Assembly (NCBI GenBank): GCA_947631695.1
Contig: CANRMH010000002.1
Location: forward strand, 1 to 43,795
Origin: an uncultured Lachnospiraceae bacterium
GTDB lineage: Bacteria; Bacillota; Clostridia; Lachnospirales; Lachnospiraceae
Direction: 5' to 3'
Length of the DNA stretch: 43,795 nt
Numbering within the stretch: position 1 is the stretch's first letter; each line of letters opens with the position of its first letter. The notes under the pieces were generated by a model. It did not search any database and was not told the origin of the DNA. It saw nothing but the letters and a program-made list of their open reading frames with translations. Of this stretch, positions 1-9,730 are shown one piece after another. A program made the position numbers and the translations under genes.

Positions 1-105
1 GGCGCGGGATATGCGGGAGGCATTACCTCCGCCGCTATGGACGGGATCCGAGCGGCGGAAGCCATCGCCGACAAATTCCGCCCATTCGACAATTTTGACG
101 AATGA
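1..105 (+). CDS. C-terminal fragment of FAD-dependent dehydrogenase/oxidoreductase (partial at window start)
   Basis: Frame 1 reads GAGYAGGITSAAMDGIRAAEAIADKFRPFDNFDE*; the GxGYAGGITSAA..DG...AEAI pattern is typical of the FAD-binding C-terminus of these proteins. Confidence 0.7.
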   Translation, partial: GAGYAGGITSAAMDGIRAAEAIADKFRPFDNFDE

Positions 106-202
106 TTAAGAAATTTTTAATGGGATAAGTCTATACACATTTTGGGAAATATGTTAAAATATACAGAGTTTTTGAAGAGAGATGTGAGGTGGAGTATATA
201 TT

Positions 203-463
203 ATGAAAGGAAAAGCAGGAAAAAACAACTGGGCTTTGTTTTTGCTGCTGCTGGCAGGGATCGTCCTCGGCGGCTTCATCAGCATGCTGACCGCCAATAT
301 TCCCGCACTCAGCTGGCTGGGATACGGACAGACCTTCGGACTGGACGAACCGATCGTATTGAACCTGGGAATTCTGGTGATCACTTTCGGGCTGTCCATT
401 AAGATTACGATTGCCAGTATTATAGGGGTGATTCTAGCAATTGTTATTTATCATTTCTTATAA
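203..463 (+). CDS. small two-TM membrane protein, DUF4321-like
   Basis: 86 aa ORF, hydrophobic N- and C-terminal segments, positioned directly upstream of radC as in many Clostridia. Confidence 0.65.
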   Translation: MKGKAGKNNWALFLLLLAGIVLGGFISMLTANIPALSWLGYGQTFGLDEPIVLNLGILVITFGLSIKITIASIIGVILAIVIYHFL

Positions 464-516
464 ATACGTCGGTAACGTCTGATCTTTATGAGTGTCAAAC
501 ATATCTAAAGAAAAGA

Positions 517-1221
517 ATGAGTCAAAACAATACCATGAAAGAACTGTCAGAAGCGGAGCGTCCTTATGAGAAATGCGAGAGGCACGGCGCCGGGTATCTG
601 AGCGACGCCGAACTGCTGGCCGTGCTGCTGCGGTCCGGTTCACACGGCGAAAATGCGCTGGAACTTGCCAGACGAATTTTGTATTCCATCGGAGACGGCA
701 GTATTTTAAGCATCCATAACCTGGATCTGGAGGAGTGGAAGAGCATACGAGGCATCGGGAGGGTGAAGGCGATCCAGCTTGCCTGCATATCCGAACTTTC
801 CAGGCGTCTTGCAAAGGCAAGGGCTTTTGAGAAACTCAGCTTCCGTTCGCCCGCCTCGATCGCGGACTATTATATGGAGGATCTGAGACATAAAAAGCAG
901 GAGGAGATGAAGCTGCTGATGCTCGATTCCAAATCCGGCCTGATCGCAGAAAGCGATATCTCCAAAGGAACCGTGAACGCTTCTATGATTACGCCCAGAG
1001 AACTGTTCATTGAAGCGCTGCAGAAAAACGCAGTATCGATCATCATACTGCACAATCATCCAAGCGGCGACCCGACGCCCAGCAGAGCGGACTGCCAGCT
1101 TACCCAGAGAATCGAAAAAGCCGGTGAATTCATCGGCATAGAACTGTTAGATCACATCATAATCGGGAATAATTGTTATATCAGTTTTCTGGAAGAAGGA
1201 CTTCTTCACACGAAAGGATAA
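517..1221 (+). CDS. radC: RadC family JAB/MPN-domain protein
   Basis: N-terminal LSDAELLAVLLRSG and C-terminal HNHPSGDPTPSRAD metal-binding motif. Confidence 0.95.
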   Translation: MSQNNTMKELSEAERPYEKCERHGAGYLSDAELLAVLLRSGSHGENALELARRILYSIGDGSILSIHNLDLEEWKSIRGIGRVKAIQLACISELSRRLAKARAFEKLSFRSPASIADYYMEDLRHKKQEEMKLLMLDSKSGLIAESDISKGTVNASMITPRELFIEALQKNAVSIIILHNHPSGDPTPSRADCQLTQRIEKAGEFIGIELLDHIIIGNNCYISFLEEGLLHTKG

Positions 1222-1227
1222 GAATCA

Positions 1228-2250
1228 ATGGCAAGAAATGTATACGGTCTTGATCTGGGTTCCTACGAGATCAAGGTGTATGATAAACGGCAGGACAGCA
1301 TATGGAAAGAAAAGACTGCGATCGCAATTTTGAACGATAACGAGATTTTTGCCGTAGGGGATGACGCGTACGCGATGTATGAAAAGACTCCTTCAAACAT
1401 CCAGGTTGTCTTTCCGATGAAGCAGGGCGTGATATCCAGGTTCAACAACATGCAGTATCTGCTCCAGAGCCTTCTCAAAAAGGACCGGCGTTTCGCCAGG
1501 GGAGCGGAATATGTCATCGCCGTCCCGACGGACGTCACGGAAGTAGAGAAGAAAGCTTTTTTTGACCTGGTGATCCATTCGACGGCGAAGGCGAGCGAAG
1601 TGAATATCGTGGAGCGGGGAATTGCAGACGCCGTTGGACTCAATCTGGACGTCGAGAATACAAACGGACTCTTTATCGCTAATTTTGGCGGGGAAACCAC
1701 CGAATTATCAGTGATCGCGGGAGGCGGCATTGTGATGAACCGTCTTCTTAAAACCGGGGGATCCGATTTCGATCAGGAAGTCGCGGCGCTCGTCCGATAC
1801 AATCATGATCTTCTGATCGGACGGCTGACCTCAGAGATACTGAGAAGAAAATTCGGCGTATTCAACAATGACAATTCTTCTTTCCTCACGGTAGCGGGGA
1901 GAGATCTGATTACCGGAGTGCCGCAGTCGAGGGATATCTCCATCAGCCTTGTCCGCGCGGCGATCCGCGAGCCTCTCGAGGAATGCGTCCACGCCATACA
2001 GACGCTTTTGGACAGGATTCCCCCGGAGGTGAGAAAGGCGATCACGCATAACGGGATGTTCCTGACCGGCGGGCTTGCGAACCTTCCGGGACTGGAAACA
2101 TATATGGAAGAATCTCTCGGACTGAAGGTGCGCACCGCAGTTGAGCCGGAATTCTGCGCCGTCACCGGACTGAAGCAGATCATCCGGTCCAGAAATTTAA
2201 AGAAGCTGGCATACTCGATGCTGGATCAGAACTATAGGTGGATAAATTAG
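1228..2250 (+). CDS. MreB-like actin homologue (divergent)
   Basis: DLGS..IKVY, PTDVTEVEKKAF, FGGETTELSVIAGGGIV, MFLTGGLANLPGL; followed by mreC and mreD. Confidence 0.85.
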   Translation: MARNVYGLDLGSYEIKVYDKRQDSIWKEKTAIAILNDNEIFAVGDDAYAMYEKTPSNIQVVFPMKQGVISRFNNMQYLLQSLLKKDRRFARGAEYVIAVPTDVTEVEKKAFFDLVIHSTAKASEVNIVERGIADAVGLNLDVENTNGLFIANFGGETTELSVIAGGGIVMNRLLKTGGSDFDQEVAALVRYNHDLLIGRLTSEILRRKFGVFNNDNSSFLTVAGRDLITGVPQSRDISISLVRAAIREPLEECVHAIQTLLDRIPPEVRKAITHNGMFLTGGLANLPGLETYMEESLGLKVRTAVEPEFCAVTGLKQIIRSRNLKKLAYSMLDQNYRWIN

Positions 2251-2251
2251 A

Positions 2252-3139
2252 ATGAAAATCAAAAATCAGAATACCGTTCCAAGTAAATATATATTGTTTA
2301 TTCTAGTCATCGTCTGCGGAGCCCTTCTGATCTCCGAGCGTTTTGTCGACGGGGGAGGCCCTCTCAGGTGGATTGGAAATTACACCGTCGTGCCGATGCA
2401 GAAAGGAATCAACTACGTGGGCAGATGGATGAGCGACTTCACGGAAAATTTCTCCACGCTGGAGGAGATGAAGCAAAAGAATGAAGAACTCCAGTCGAAG
2501 GTGGACAACCTTACCATCGAAAACACCCGGCTCAGGCAGGAACAGTATGAGCTGGAACGGCTGCAGGAGCTTTATAAGCTGGATCGAAATTATGGGGATT
2601 ATGAGAAGGTGGGAGCGCATGTGATCGCAAATAACGGCACAAACTGGTTCAGCTCCTTCACGATTGACAAGGGCAGCAATGAAGGGATCCGGGAGAATAT
2701 GAATGTGCTGGCCGGAAGCGGCCTGGCCGGGATCGTCACGGAAGTAGGACCGGATTATGCGCAGGTCCGCTCGATCATCGCCGATGAAAGCAATGTCAGC
2801 GGAATGATCCTTTCCACATCGGATCTGTGCGTCGTACGCGGCGATCTGCAGCTCATGGATGACGGCCGCATCCGCTTTGAAAAGCTCCCGAACAACGACA
2901 ACACCGTGGAGGTCGGAGATCAGGTCGTCACGTCGCATATCAGTTCCCGCTTCCTTCAGGGACTTTTTATCGGATACGTCAGCGAGATCAATGTCGATGC
3001 AAACAACCTGACCCGATCCGGCTATATCACGCCGGCTGTGGATTTCAGCGAACTGCAGGAGGTCCTGGTCATCACAAGTACCAAACAGGATATGATTGAC
3101 GCGGGCAAAAAAGCTGCGGACTCGAATGAAGGTGAATGA
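2252..3139 (+). CDS. mreC: rod shape-determining protein MreC
   Basis: N-terminal TM, coiled coil, V.....NWFSSFTIDKGSNEGI...M.V....GLAGIV.EVG....V..I; context. Confidence 0.92.
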   Translation: MKIKNQNTVPSKYILFILVIVCGALLISERFVDGGGPLRWIGNYTVVPMQKGINYVGRWMSDFTENFSTLEEMKQKNEELQSKVDNLTIENTRLRQEQYELERLQELYKLDRNYGDYEKVGAHVIANNGTNWFSSFTIDKGSNEGIRENMNVLAGSGLAGIVTEVGPDYAQVRSIIADESNVSGMILSTSDLCVVRGDLQLMDDGRIRFEKLPNNDNTVEVGDQVVTSHISSRFLQGLFIGYVSEINVDANNLTRSGYITPAVDFSELQEVLVITSTKQDMIDAGKKAADSNEGE

Positions 3140-3142
3140 CGG

Positions 3143-3661
3143 ATGAAGAGGAAGATCGTTACAGTTCTTGTGATCGTTATCTGCTTTTTGCTGCAGTGTA
3201 CGGTTTTTCACGCGCTTGCGTTTGGCTCGATCAGACCGAATCTCCTGATCATCGCCACTTCCGCGTTTGGATTCATGCGCGGCAAAAAGACCGGGATGCT
3301 CGTGGGATTCCTTTCCGGGATCATGGCGGACGTTTTCTGGGGGAGTTCCCTCGGATTGTATGCGCTGATCTATACCCTGATCGGTTACCTGAACGGCTGC
3401 TTCAGGCGCCTGTTTTTTGATGACGACATCAAACTTCCGCTGGCTCTGATCGCGGCCAGCGAGATGATATATGGAACTTTCATCTACTTTTGTATTTTCA
3501 TGCTCCAGGGAGAATTTAATTTTCTTTTCTATCTCGCACATATCATTCTTCCGGAGCTGATATACACCATCCTGGTCACCCTGGTCTTATACCAGGTGAT
3601 CCTTCACATAAACCGCGGGCTGGAAACCGAAGAACAAAGGAGTGCAAGTAAATTTGTATAG
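3143..3661 (+). CDS. mreD: rod shape-determining protein MreD
   Basis: Hydrophobic 172 aa protein with RPNLLIIATSAFGFMRGKKTGMLVGFLSGIMADVFWGSSLGLYAL; context. Confidence 0.9.
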   Translation: MKRKIVTVLVIVICFLLQCTVFHALAFGSIRPNLLIIATSAFGFMRGKKTGMLVGFLSGIMADVFWGSSLGLYALIYTLIGYLNGCFRRLFFDDDIKLPLALIAASEMIYGTFIYFCIFMLQGEFNFLFYLAHIILPELIYTILVTLVLYQVILHINRGLETEEQRSASKFV

Positions 3662-6584
3662 TTTATGGGAGAAAATCAAATCCAGCATATCAGAAATTGT
3701 GAAGAGCCGCGTATTTGTCGTCATGATAGCTTTCTGCGCGATGTTTTCCATCCTGATCGGACGGCTGTTTCAGCTGCAGATCGTCCACGGGCAGGAATAT
3801 CTGGACGGATACCGTCTCCTGATCCAGAAGACGAGAGTCATACAGGGAACCAGGGGAAATATTTACGACCGCAACGGGGTCTTACTGGCATACAATGAAC
3901 TTGCCTATTCCGTTACGATCGAAGATAACGGGGATTATGAAAGCCTGGAAGACAAAAACAGGGAATTGAACAGAGAGATCCTCAGGATCATAGGACTTGT
4001 GGAGGAAAACGGAGACCACGTGATCAGCGACTTTAAGATTGTTCTGGACGCCAATCAGAGTTACCGGTTCGCGATAGAGGACAATACGCAGAAACTGAGG
4101 TTCATTGCCGACGTGTTCGGGGAAAGTACCATTGACGGACTTGACCAGGAACAGCGCGATATGTCGGCGTCGGACATCATGGACTATCTGTGTACCAATG
4201 AAACTTACGGATACGGGATCGATCAGGACTCGATGAGCAGAGAGGAGACTCTGAAACTGGTTACGATCCGGTACGCGATCGGCCTGAACAGCTTTCAGAA
4301 ATATATTCCGACCACCGTTGCCGAGGACGTCAGCGAGGAGACGGTCGCGAGCGTCATGGAACACCTGGACGAACTGCAGGGAGTGGACATTGCCGAGGAT
4401 TCCCTGAGGCGCTACACGGACAGTAAATATTTTGCGAACATTATCGGCTATACCGGACAGATTTCCCAGGAAGAGTACGACGCGCTGAGCGCCGGCGAGC
4501 GCGAAAGCTATTCTCTCACAGATACGATCGGCAAATCCGGTCTGGAACAATATATGGACAAGACTCTCCAGGGAAAAAAAGGAGAAGTGAAACTCTACGT
4601 CAACAGTGTCGGCAAGGTGATAGAGACGGCTGAAGTCACGGAACCCACGGCCGGCGACAACCTTTATCTGACAATTGACGCCAATCTACAGAAAGCTGCG
4701 TACAATATTCTGGAACAGGAGCTGGCCGGAATCCTTCTGGCAAAAATGCAGGACATACTGGACTATGACCGTTCCCAGACAACGAACGCAAAGAATGTGA
4801 TCGTGGCGAGCGGAGACGTCTACAACGCATTCATCGGCAACGACATTCTGGATCCCGGACATTTTTCCGAGGAGGATGCGAAATCGGCCGAGCGCTCCGT
4901 ATACGCGTCTTTTTCCAATTACAAGGCGCAGATGATAGACCGGCTTGCAGCGCTTCTCGATGATCCGAACGCGTCCGCTTACAGGGATATGCCGCGGGAA
5001 CTGCAGGCATATCAATCGTATATTATCAACGATCTCCTCACCGACAGCGCGGGCGTGATCGTAAAAGACGCGATCGATACGGAGGATGCCACCTACCAGC
5101 AGTGGAAGAGCGATGAGACGATTAATATCAACACGTATCTGAACTACCTCATTTCCCGCAACTGGATCGATGCGTCCAGACTGCAGGATTATATTGACAG
5201 CGACAAAAAATACTCGGATGCCGGGGAAATCCATGCCGGAATCACGGCATATCTGAGAGCGGCCCTTCAAAACGACGACCGCTTTGACAAGCTGGTCTAC
5301 CAATATATGATCAAGGCGGGCAGTATTTCAGGAAAGGATCTGTGTCTGATCTTGTATGAGCAGAACGTTCTTCCATATGACGCAGAAGAATACAACCGGC
5401 TGGCATCCGGCGAGATCGGGGCATATGATTTTATACGCAGCAAGATCCAGTCTCTGGAAATCACACCCGGTCAGCTGGCCCTTGAGCCGTGTACCGGTTC
5501 CATGGTGATGACGGATCCGAATTCCGGAGAAGTCCTCGTGTGCGTATCGTATCCGGGATATGACAATAACCGCCTTGCAAATACTATGGACAGCGCCTAC
5601 TACAACAAACTGGTCACCGACCTGGCCCGTCCGTTCTACAATAACGCAACGCAGGAGAAGACGGCTCCCGGTTCTACGTACAAGCCTCTCTCCGCAATCG
5701 CCGGGCTGACGGAAGGCGTGATCACCCCTGATACCATCGTTTTCTGCGACGGCGCTTTTCGGAAAGTGAGTCCGAATATCAACTGCTGGATCCATCCTGC
5801 CGGCCACGGAGGACTGGACGTCGTAAACGGGCTTGCCCATTCCTGCAACGTGTTCTTCTGTGAACTGGGTTACCGGCTGAGCCTTCAGGAAAACGCGCCG
5901 GCATCCGCAGAAGATTCGCAGAAGGAGGGTGGAGACGCCTCCTACTCCAGCGAACAGGGACTGGAAATTCTTCGAAAATACGCGACCATGTTCGGGCTGA
6001 ACGAAACATCCGGTCTGGAAATCCCGGAATCCGAACCCGAGATTTCCAATGATTCTTCCGTCCCGTCCGCTATGGGACAGGGAACCAACAACTTTACGAC
6101 CAGCCAGCTTGCACGGTATATCAGCGCTGTTGCAAACAAAGGAACGGTCTACGATCTGACCTTGCTGGACCGCGTAGAAAAAGTGAACGGTACCCCGGTG
6201 GAAGAATTCAAGCCCAAAGTCAGCAATCAGATCGAAGGGATCGATCCGCTTACATGGAATTGCGTCCATGAAGGTTTGAAGGGAGTCATTATACAAAACA
6301 GCTATGTTTTTTCCCCTCTGATCGATAACCAGGTGAGTTTATCCGGAAAAACCGGTACGGCACAGCAAAGCAAAACTCATCCTGACCACGGTTTGTTCGT
6401 CGGCTTTGCCCCCAGCGATCAGCCGGAGATCGCATTCGCGATCCGGATCGCAAACGGTTACAGCTCTACGTTTGCGGCGGAAGTGGGAAGGGATGTTCTG
6501 GAGTACTACTATAACATAAAAGATCCTTCTGAGATCATAACGGGAACTGCATCTGAGATTTCAGGTTCAACATCAGGAGATTAG
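3642..6584 (+). CDS. mrdA: penicillin-binding protein 2 (class B transpeptidase) with large central insertion
   Basis: SxxK (GSTYK), SxN (HSCN) and KTG (SGKTGTAQ) motifs; N-terminal TM. Start may be GTG at 3642 or TTG at 3654; overlaps the mreD 3' end. Confidence 0.92.
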   Translation: MQVNLYSLWEKIKSSISEIVKSRVFVVMIAFCAMFSILIGRLFQLQIVHGQEYLDGYRLLIQKTRVIQGTRGNIYDRNGVLLAYNELAYSVTIEDNGDYESLEDKNRELNREILRIIGLVEENGDHVISDFKIVLDANQSYRFAIEDNTQKLRFIADVFGESTIDGLDQEQRDMSASDIMDYLCTNETYGYGIDQDSMSREETLKLVTIRYAIGLNSFQKYIPTTVAEDVSEETVASVMEHLDELQGVDIAEDSLRRYTDSKYFANIIGYTGQISQEEYDALSAGERESYSLTDTIGKSGLEQYMDKTLQGKKGEVKLYVNSVGKVIETAEVTEPTAGDNLYLTIDANLQKAAYNILEQELAGILLAKMQDILDYDRSQTTNAKNVIVASGDVYNAFIGNDILDPGHFSEEDAKSAERSVYASFSNYKAQMIDRLAALLDDPNASAYRDMPRELQAYQSYIINDLLTDSAGVIVKDAIDTEDATYQQWKSDETININTYLNYLISRNWIDASRLQDYIDSDKKYSDAGEIHAGITAYLRAALQNDDRFDKLVYQYMIKAGSISGKDLCLILYEQNVLPYDAEEYNRLASGEIGAYDFIRSKIQSLEITPGQLALEPCTGSMVMTDPNSGEVLVCVSYPGYDNNRLANTMDSAYYNKLVTDLARPFYNNATQEKTAPGSTYKPLSAIAGLTEGVITPDTIVFCDGAFRKVSPNINCWIHPAGHGGLDVVNGLAHSCNVFFCELGYRLSLQENAPASAEDSQKEGGDASYSSEQGLEILRKYATMFGLNETSGLEIPESEPEISNDSSVPSAMGQGTNNFTTSQLARYISAVANKGTVYDLTLLDRVEKVNGTPVEEFKPKVSNQIEGIDPLTWNCVHEGLKGVIIQNSYVFSPLIDNQVSLSGKTGTAQQSKTHPDHGLFVGFAPSDQPEIAFAIRIANGYSSTFAAEVGRDVLEYYYNIKDPSEIITGTASEISGSTSGD

Positions 6585-6606
6585 AGCGGCAGGGGGGAAT
6601 GCATCC

Positions 6607-7197
6607 GTGAAAGATCATGTTACTATTAAATCCGGAAAACACAGTTTGTCTATCTATCTGGATAAGGATCTGCCCTTCAGTGAACTGTTGGAGGAGGCCG
6701 AAGAAAAATTCAGAGCCTCGGCGCACTTTTTCCAGGGATCGGTTATGGCGCTGTCATTTGAAAACCGCGTTCTTACAAAAATGGAAGAGGAACAGATGAT
6801 AGAATTGATATCCGACACTGCCGGAATTTATATTCCCTGTATCATCAACCATAATGATAAAAATGAAAAGATATACAAAAGTATTGTAGAACAGAGCATA
6901 GCTTCCGCACCGGAACCGGACGGCTTCTTCTACAGAGGCACCCTGAAGAGAAGACAGGTATTGGAATCTGAGAGAAGTATTGTAGTGATCGGCGACATTG
7001 AAGACGGTGCGGCAGTCATATCAAAGGGCAGTATCCTTGTCATCGGAACCATATCAGGGTTCGCGCACGCGGGAGCTGCCGGAAGAAAAGACGCCTTCAT
7101 CGCCGCACTGGATATGGAGCCTGCACGTCTGCGAATAGGAGACAAAGAAGTAAAACCAGTGATAGGAGGAAGTTATTCATGGGCGAGGTTATCGTAA
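6607..7197 (+). CDS. minC: septum site-determining protein MinC
   Basis: C-terminal VIGDIEDGAAVISKGSILVIGTISGFAHAGAAG beta-helix motif; GTG start; followed by minD. Confidence 0.92.
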   Translation: MKDHVTIKSGKHSLSIYLDKDLPFSELLEEAEEKFRASAHFFQGSVMALSFENRVLTKMEEEQMIELISDTAGIYIPCIINHNDKNEKIYKSIVEQSIASAPEPDGFFYRGTLKRRQVLESERSIVVIGDIEDGAAVISKGSILVIGTISGFAHAGAAGRKDAFIAALDMEPARLRIGDKEVKPVIGGSYSWARLS

Positions 7198-7970
7198 TTA
7201 CATCGGGAAAGGGCGGCGTGGGAAAGACGACCACCACCGCAAATATCGGGGCAGGGCTTTCACAATTTGACAAAAAGGTAGTGATGATCGACACAGATCT
7301 TGGCTTGAGAAATCTGGACGTGGTCATGGGACTGGAAAATCTGATCGTATATAATCTGGTGGATGTGATCGAAGGGAGCTGCCGGCTGCGTCAGGCGCTG
7401 ATCCGGGATAAAAGGTACGAGAACCTTTACCTTCTCCCATCCGCTCAGACGAAGGATAAGACCGCAATTTCCCCCGGACAGATGAAGAAGCTTACCTCAG
7501 AGCTGAAGGAGGAATTCGATTATATTCTGCTGGACTGCCCGGCAGGAATCGAACAGGGCTTCCAAAACGCCATAGCAGGGGCAGACAGGGCGGTGATCGT
7601 CACAACTCCGGAGGTATCGGCGATCCGCGACGCGGATCGGATCATCGGCCTTCTGGAGGCCAACCGGATCAGGAATGTGGATCTGATCATCAACCGTATC
7701 CGCATGGACATGGTAAAGCGAGGGGACATGATGTCCGTGGATGATGTGACGGAAATCCTCTCCATTCCTCTGATCGGCGCAATTCCGGATGACGAGCAGG
7801 TAGTCATCGGCACAAATCAGGGCGAACCGGTGATCAGTTCAGGTTCCGCCGCCGGAAAAGCTTACCTGAATATATGCAAGCGAATCATGGGCCTCGACGT
7901 GCCGTTCATGGATCTGAACGAAGGGCGGGGATTCTTTTCCAGGCTGTCCCACATGTTGAAGAGAAACTAG
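7179..7970 (+). CDS. minD: septum site-determining protein MinD
   Basis: GKGGVGKTTTTANIG deviant Walker A, DTDLGLRNLDVVMGLEN, C-terminal amphipathic helix. Confidence 0.97.
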   Translation: MGEVIVITSGKGGVGKTTTTANIGAGLSQFDKKVVMIDTDLGLRNLDVVMGLENLIVYNLVDVIEGSCRLRQALIRDKRYENLYLLPSAQTKDKTAISPGQMKKLTSELKEEFDYILLDCPAGIEQGFQNAIAGADRAVIVTTPEVSAIRDADRIIGLLEANRIRNVDLIINRIRMDMVKRGDMMSVDDVTEILSIPLIGAIPDDEQVVIGTNQGEPVISSGSAAGKAYLNICKRIMGLDVPFMDLNEGRGFFSRLSHMLKRN

Positions 7971-7982
7971 GAGGGACAGGGC

Positions 7983-8195
7983 ATGGGAAAGAAGTCTTCG
8001 GTTTCGATTGCAAAAGACAGACTGAAAGCGCTTGTTGTCTCTGACAGAGTTCACTGCAAACCGGATCTCTGCGACAAACTAAACCAGGAACTTTATTATA
8101 CACTTTCCAAATATATTGAAATTACGCCTGAAGATTTTAACGTATCCGTCACAAGGACACACATACATATCAGAATTACAGGAGAAGAACAGTGA
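7983..8195 (+). CDS. minE: cell division topological specificity factor MinE
   Basis: 70 aa; SVSIAKDRLKALVVSDR and C-terminal domain; follows minD. Confidence 0.9.
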   Translation: MGKKSSVSIAKDRLKALVVSDRVHCKPDLCDKLNQELYYTLSKYIEITPEDFNVSVTRTHIHIRITGEEQ

Positions 8196-9322
8196 GATTA
8201 TTCCATATCAGAAAACCATATCGATTGAGGGACTATAAATTCAGCCTGGTGTTGTTTGTGCTGACCATATCATGTCTGGGAATCCTTGTGATCGGAAGCG
8301 CGAACGAGGCGTACCAAAGCAAACAGATTGCCGGACTTATATTCGGCCTGGTCCTCATGTTGATCGTCTCTCTGATCGATTACGTGTGGATTCTGAATTT
8401 TTACTGGATCCTTTATTTCCTCTCCGTATTCCTGCTGTTTATCGTACTGATACCCGGAATCGGATACGTGGCCAACGGCGCGAGGCGCTGGATCGATCTT
8501 GGCTTTACCAATTTCCAGCCTTCCGAGCTGGCCAAAATTCTTCTGATATTATTTTTTGCGAAATTTATTATGGTTCACGAGGATGATCTCAGCGACTGGA
8601 AAACGATCCTGAAAGCTCTGCTTCTGATCGCCGTTCCCCTGGGATTGATCTATCGGGAACCCAACCTCTCTACCACGATCGCGACGGCTATCCTGTTCTG
8701 CGTGCTGATGTATGCGGGCGGCCTGAGTTATAAATTTATCGGAACCGTATTGTTAATCTCTATTCCTCTTGCGTTTGTGTTTATCACGATCGTTGTGCAG
8801 CCGGATCAGAAGCTCCTTGACAACTACCAGCACAAAAGGATCATGGCCTGGCTGGAACCGCAGAAATATGCCAGCGACGAAGGGTATCAGCAGAACAACT
8901 CCGTCATGGCAATCGGTTCAGGACAGCTGACGGGGAAAGGACTGAACAACAACACGACAACTTCCGTGAAAAACGGGAATTTTATCCTGGAACCGCAGAC
9001 GGATTTTATCTTTGCAATTGTCGGAGAAGAACTGGGGTTCGTAGGATGCTGTACCGTCCTTTTACTTCTTCTGTTTATCGTGATCCAATGCATTTTGATT
9101 GGCGTTCGATCGAAGAACACAGCGGGGAAGATCATCTGCTGCGGCGTGGGGTCCCTGATAGGACTGCAGACATTTATCAACGTCGCGGTGGCAACCCAGT
9201 TAATTCCCAATACAGGAATCCCTTTACCTTTCGTAAGTTACGGTCTCACTTCCCTTGTCAGTCTGCTTATTGGTATCGGCCTGGTTCTGAATGTGGGATT
9301 GCAGCCTAAAAAATATCAATAA
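8192..9322 (+). CDS. rodA: FtsW/RodA/SpoVE family SEDS protein
   Basis: Polytopic protein with GNGARRWIDLG.TNFQPSELAKI-like and NTGIPLPFVSYGLTSL motifs. Confidence 0.95.
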   Translation: MRLFHIRKPYRLRDYKFSLVLFVLTISCLGILVIGSANEAYQSKQIAGLIFGLVLMLIVSLIDYVWILNFYWILYFLSVFLLFIVLIPGIGYVANGARRWIDLGFTNFQPSELAKILLILFFAKFIMVHEDDLSDWKTILKALLLIAVPLGLIYREPNLSTTIATAILFCVLMYAGGLSYKFIGTVLLISIPLAFVFITIVVQPDQKLLDNYQHKRIMAWLEPQKYASDEGYQQNNSVMAIGSGQLTGKGLNNNTTTSVKNGNFILEPQTDFIFAIVGEELGFVGCCTVLLLLLFIVIQCILIGVRSKNTAGKIICCGVGSLIGLQTFINVAVATQLIPNTGIPLPFVSYGLTSLVSLLIGIGLVLNVGLQPKKYQ

Positions 9323-9334
9323 GGAGTAAAAAGC

Positions 9335-9730
9335 ATGAATATCGGATTAATTGCACATGATGCAAAAAAGACACTGATGCAGAATTTTTGTATCGCGTAT
9401 CGTGGAATTCTGAGCAAGCATGAACTGTATGCGACAGGGACGACCGGAAGACTGATTGAGGAAGTTACAAACCTTTCCATCCATAAATATCTTGCGGGGC
9501 ATTTAGGCGGCCAGCAGCAGCTGGGAGCGCAGATCGCACAAAATGATATCGACGCCCTGATCTTTCTGCGCGACCCTACAACAGTTAAGCCGCATGAACC
9601 GGATGTAAACGACGTAATCCAGCTCTGCGATATGCACAATATCCCTATGGCGACAAACGTAGCAACCGCCGAGCTGATTGTACTTGCAATAGATAAAGGA
9701 GACCTGGACTGGCGTGAAATGTATCGGTAA
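9335..9730 (+). CDS. mgsA: methylglyoxal synthase
   Basis: IGLIAHDAKK, GTTG, GHLGGQQQLGAQIA, FLRDP, ATNVATAE. Confidence 0.96.
   Translation: MNIGLIAHDAKKTLMQNFCIAYRGILSKHELYATGTTGRLIEEVTNLSIHKYLAGHLGGQQQLGAQIAQNDIDALIFLRDPTTVKPHEPDVNDVIQLCDMHNIPMATNVATAELIVLAIDKGDLDWREMYR

Noticed and set aside
2303-3541. 412-aa minus-strand ORF antisense to mreC/mreD
   Set aside because: Shadow ORF opposite well-supported mreC and mreD; no recognisable motif and no RBS/operon logic.
5328-6296. 322-aa minus-strand ORF
   Set aside because: Antisense to the PBP2 transpeptidase domain; shadow ORF.
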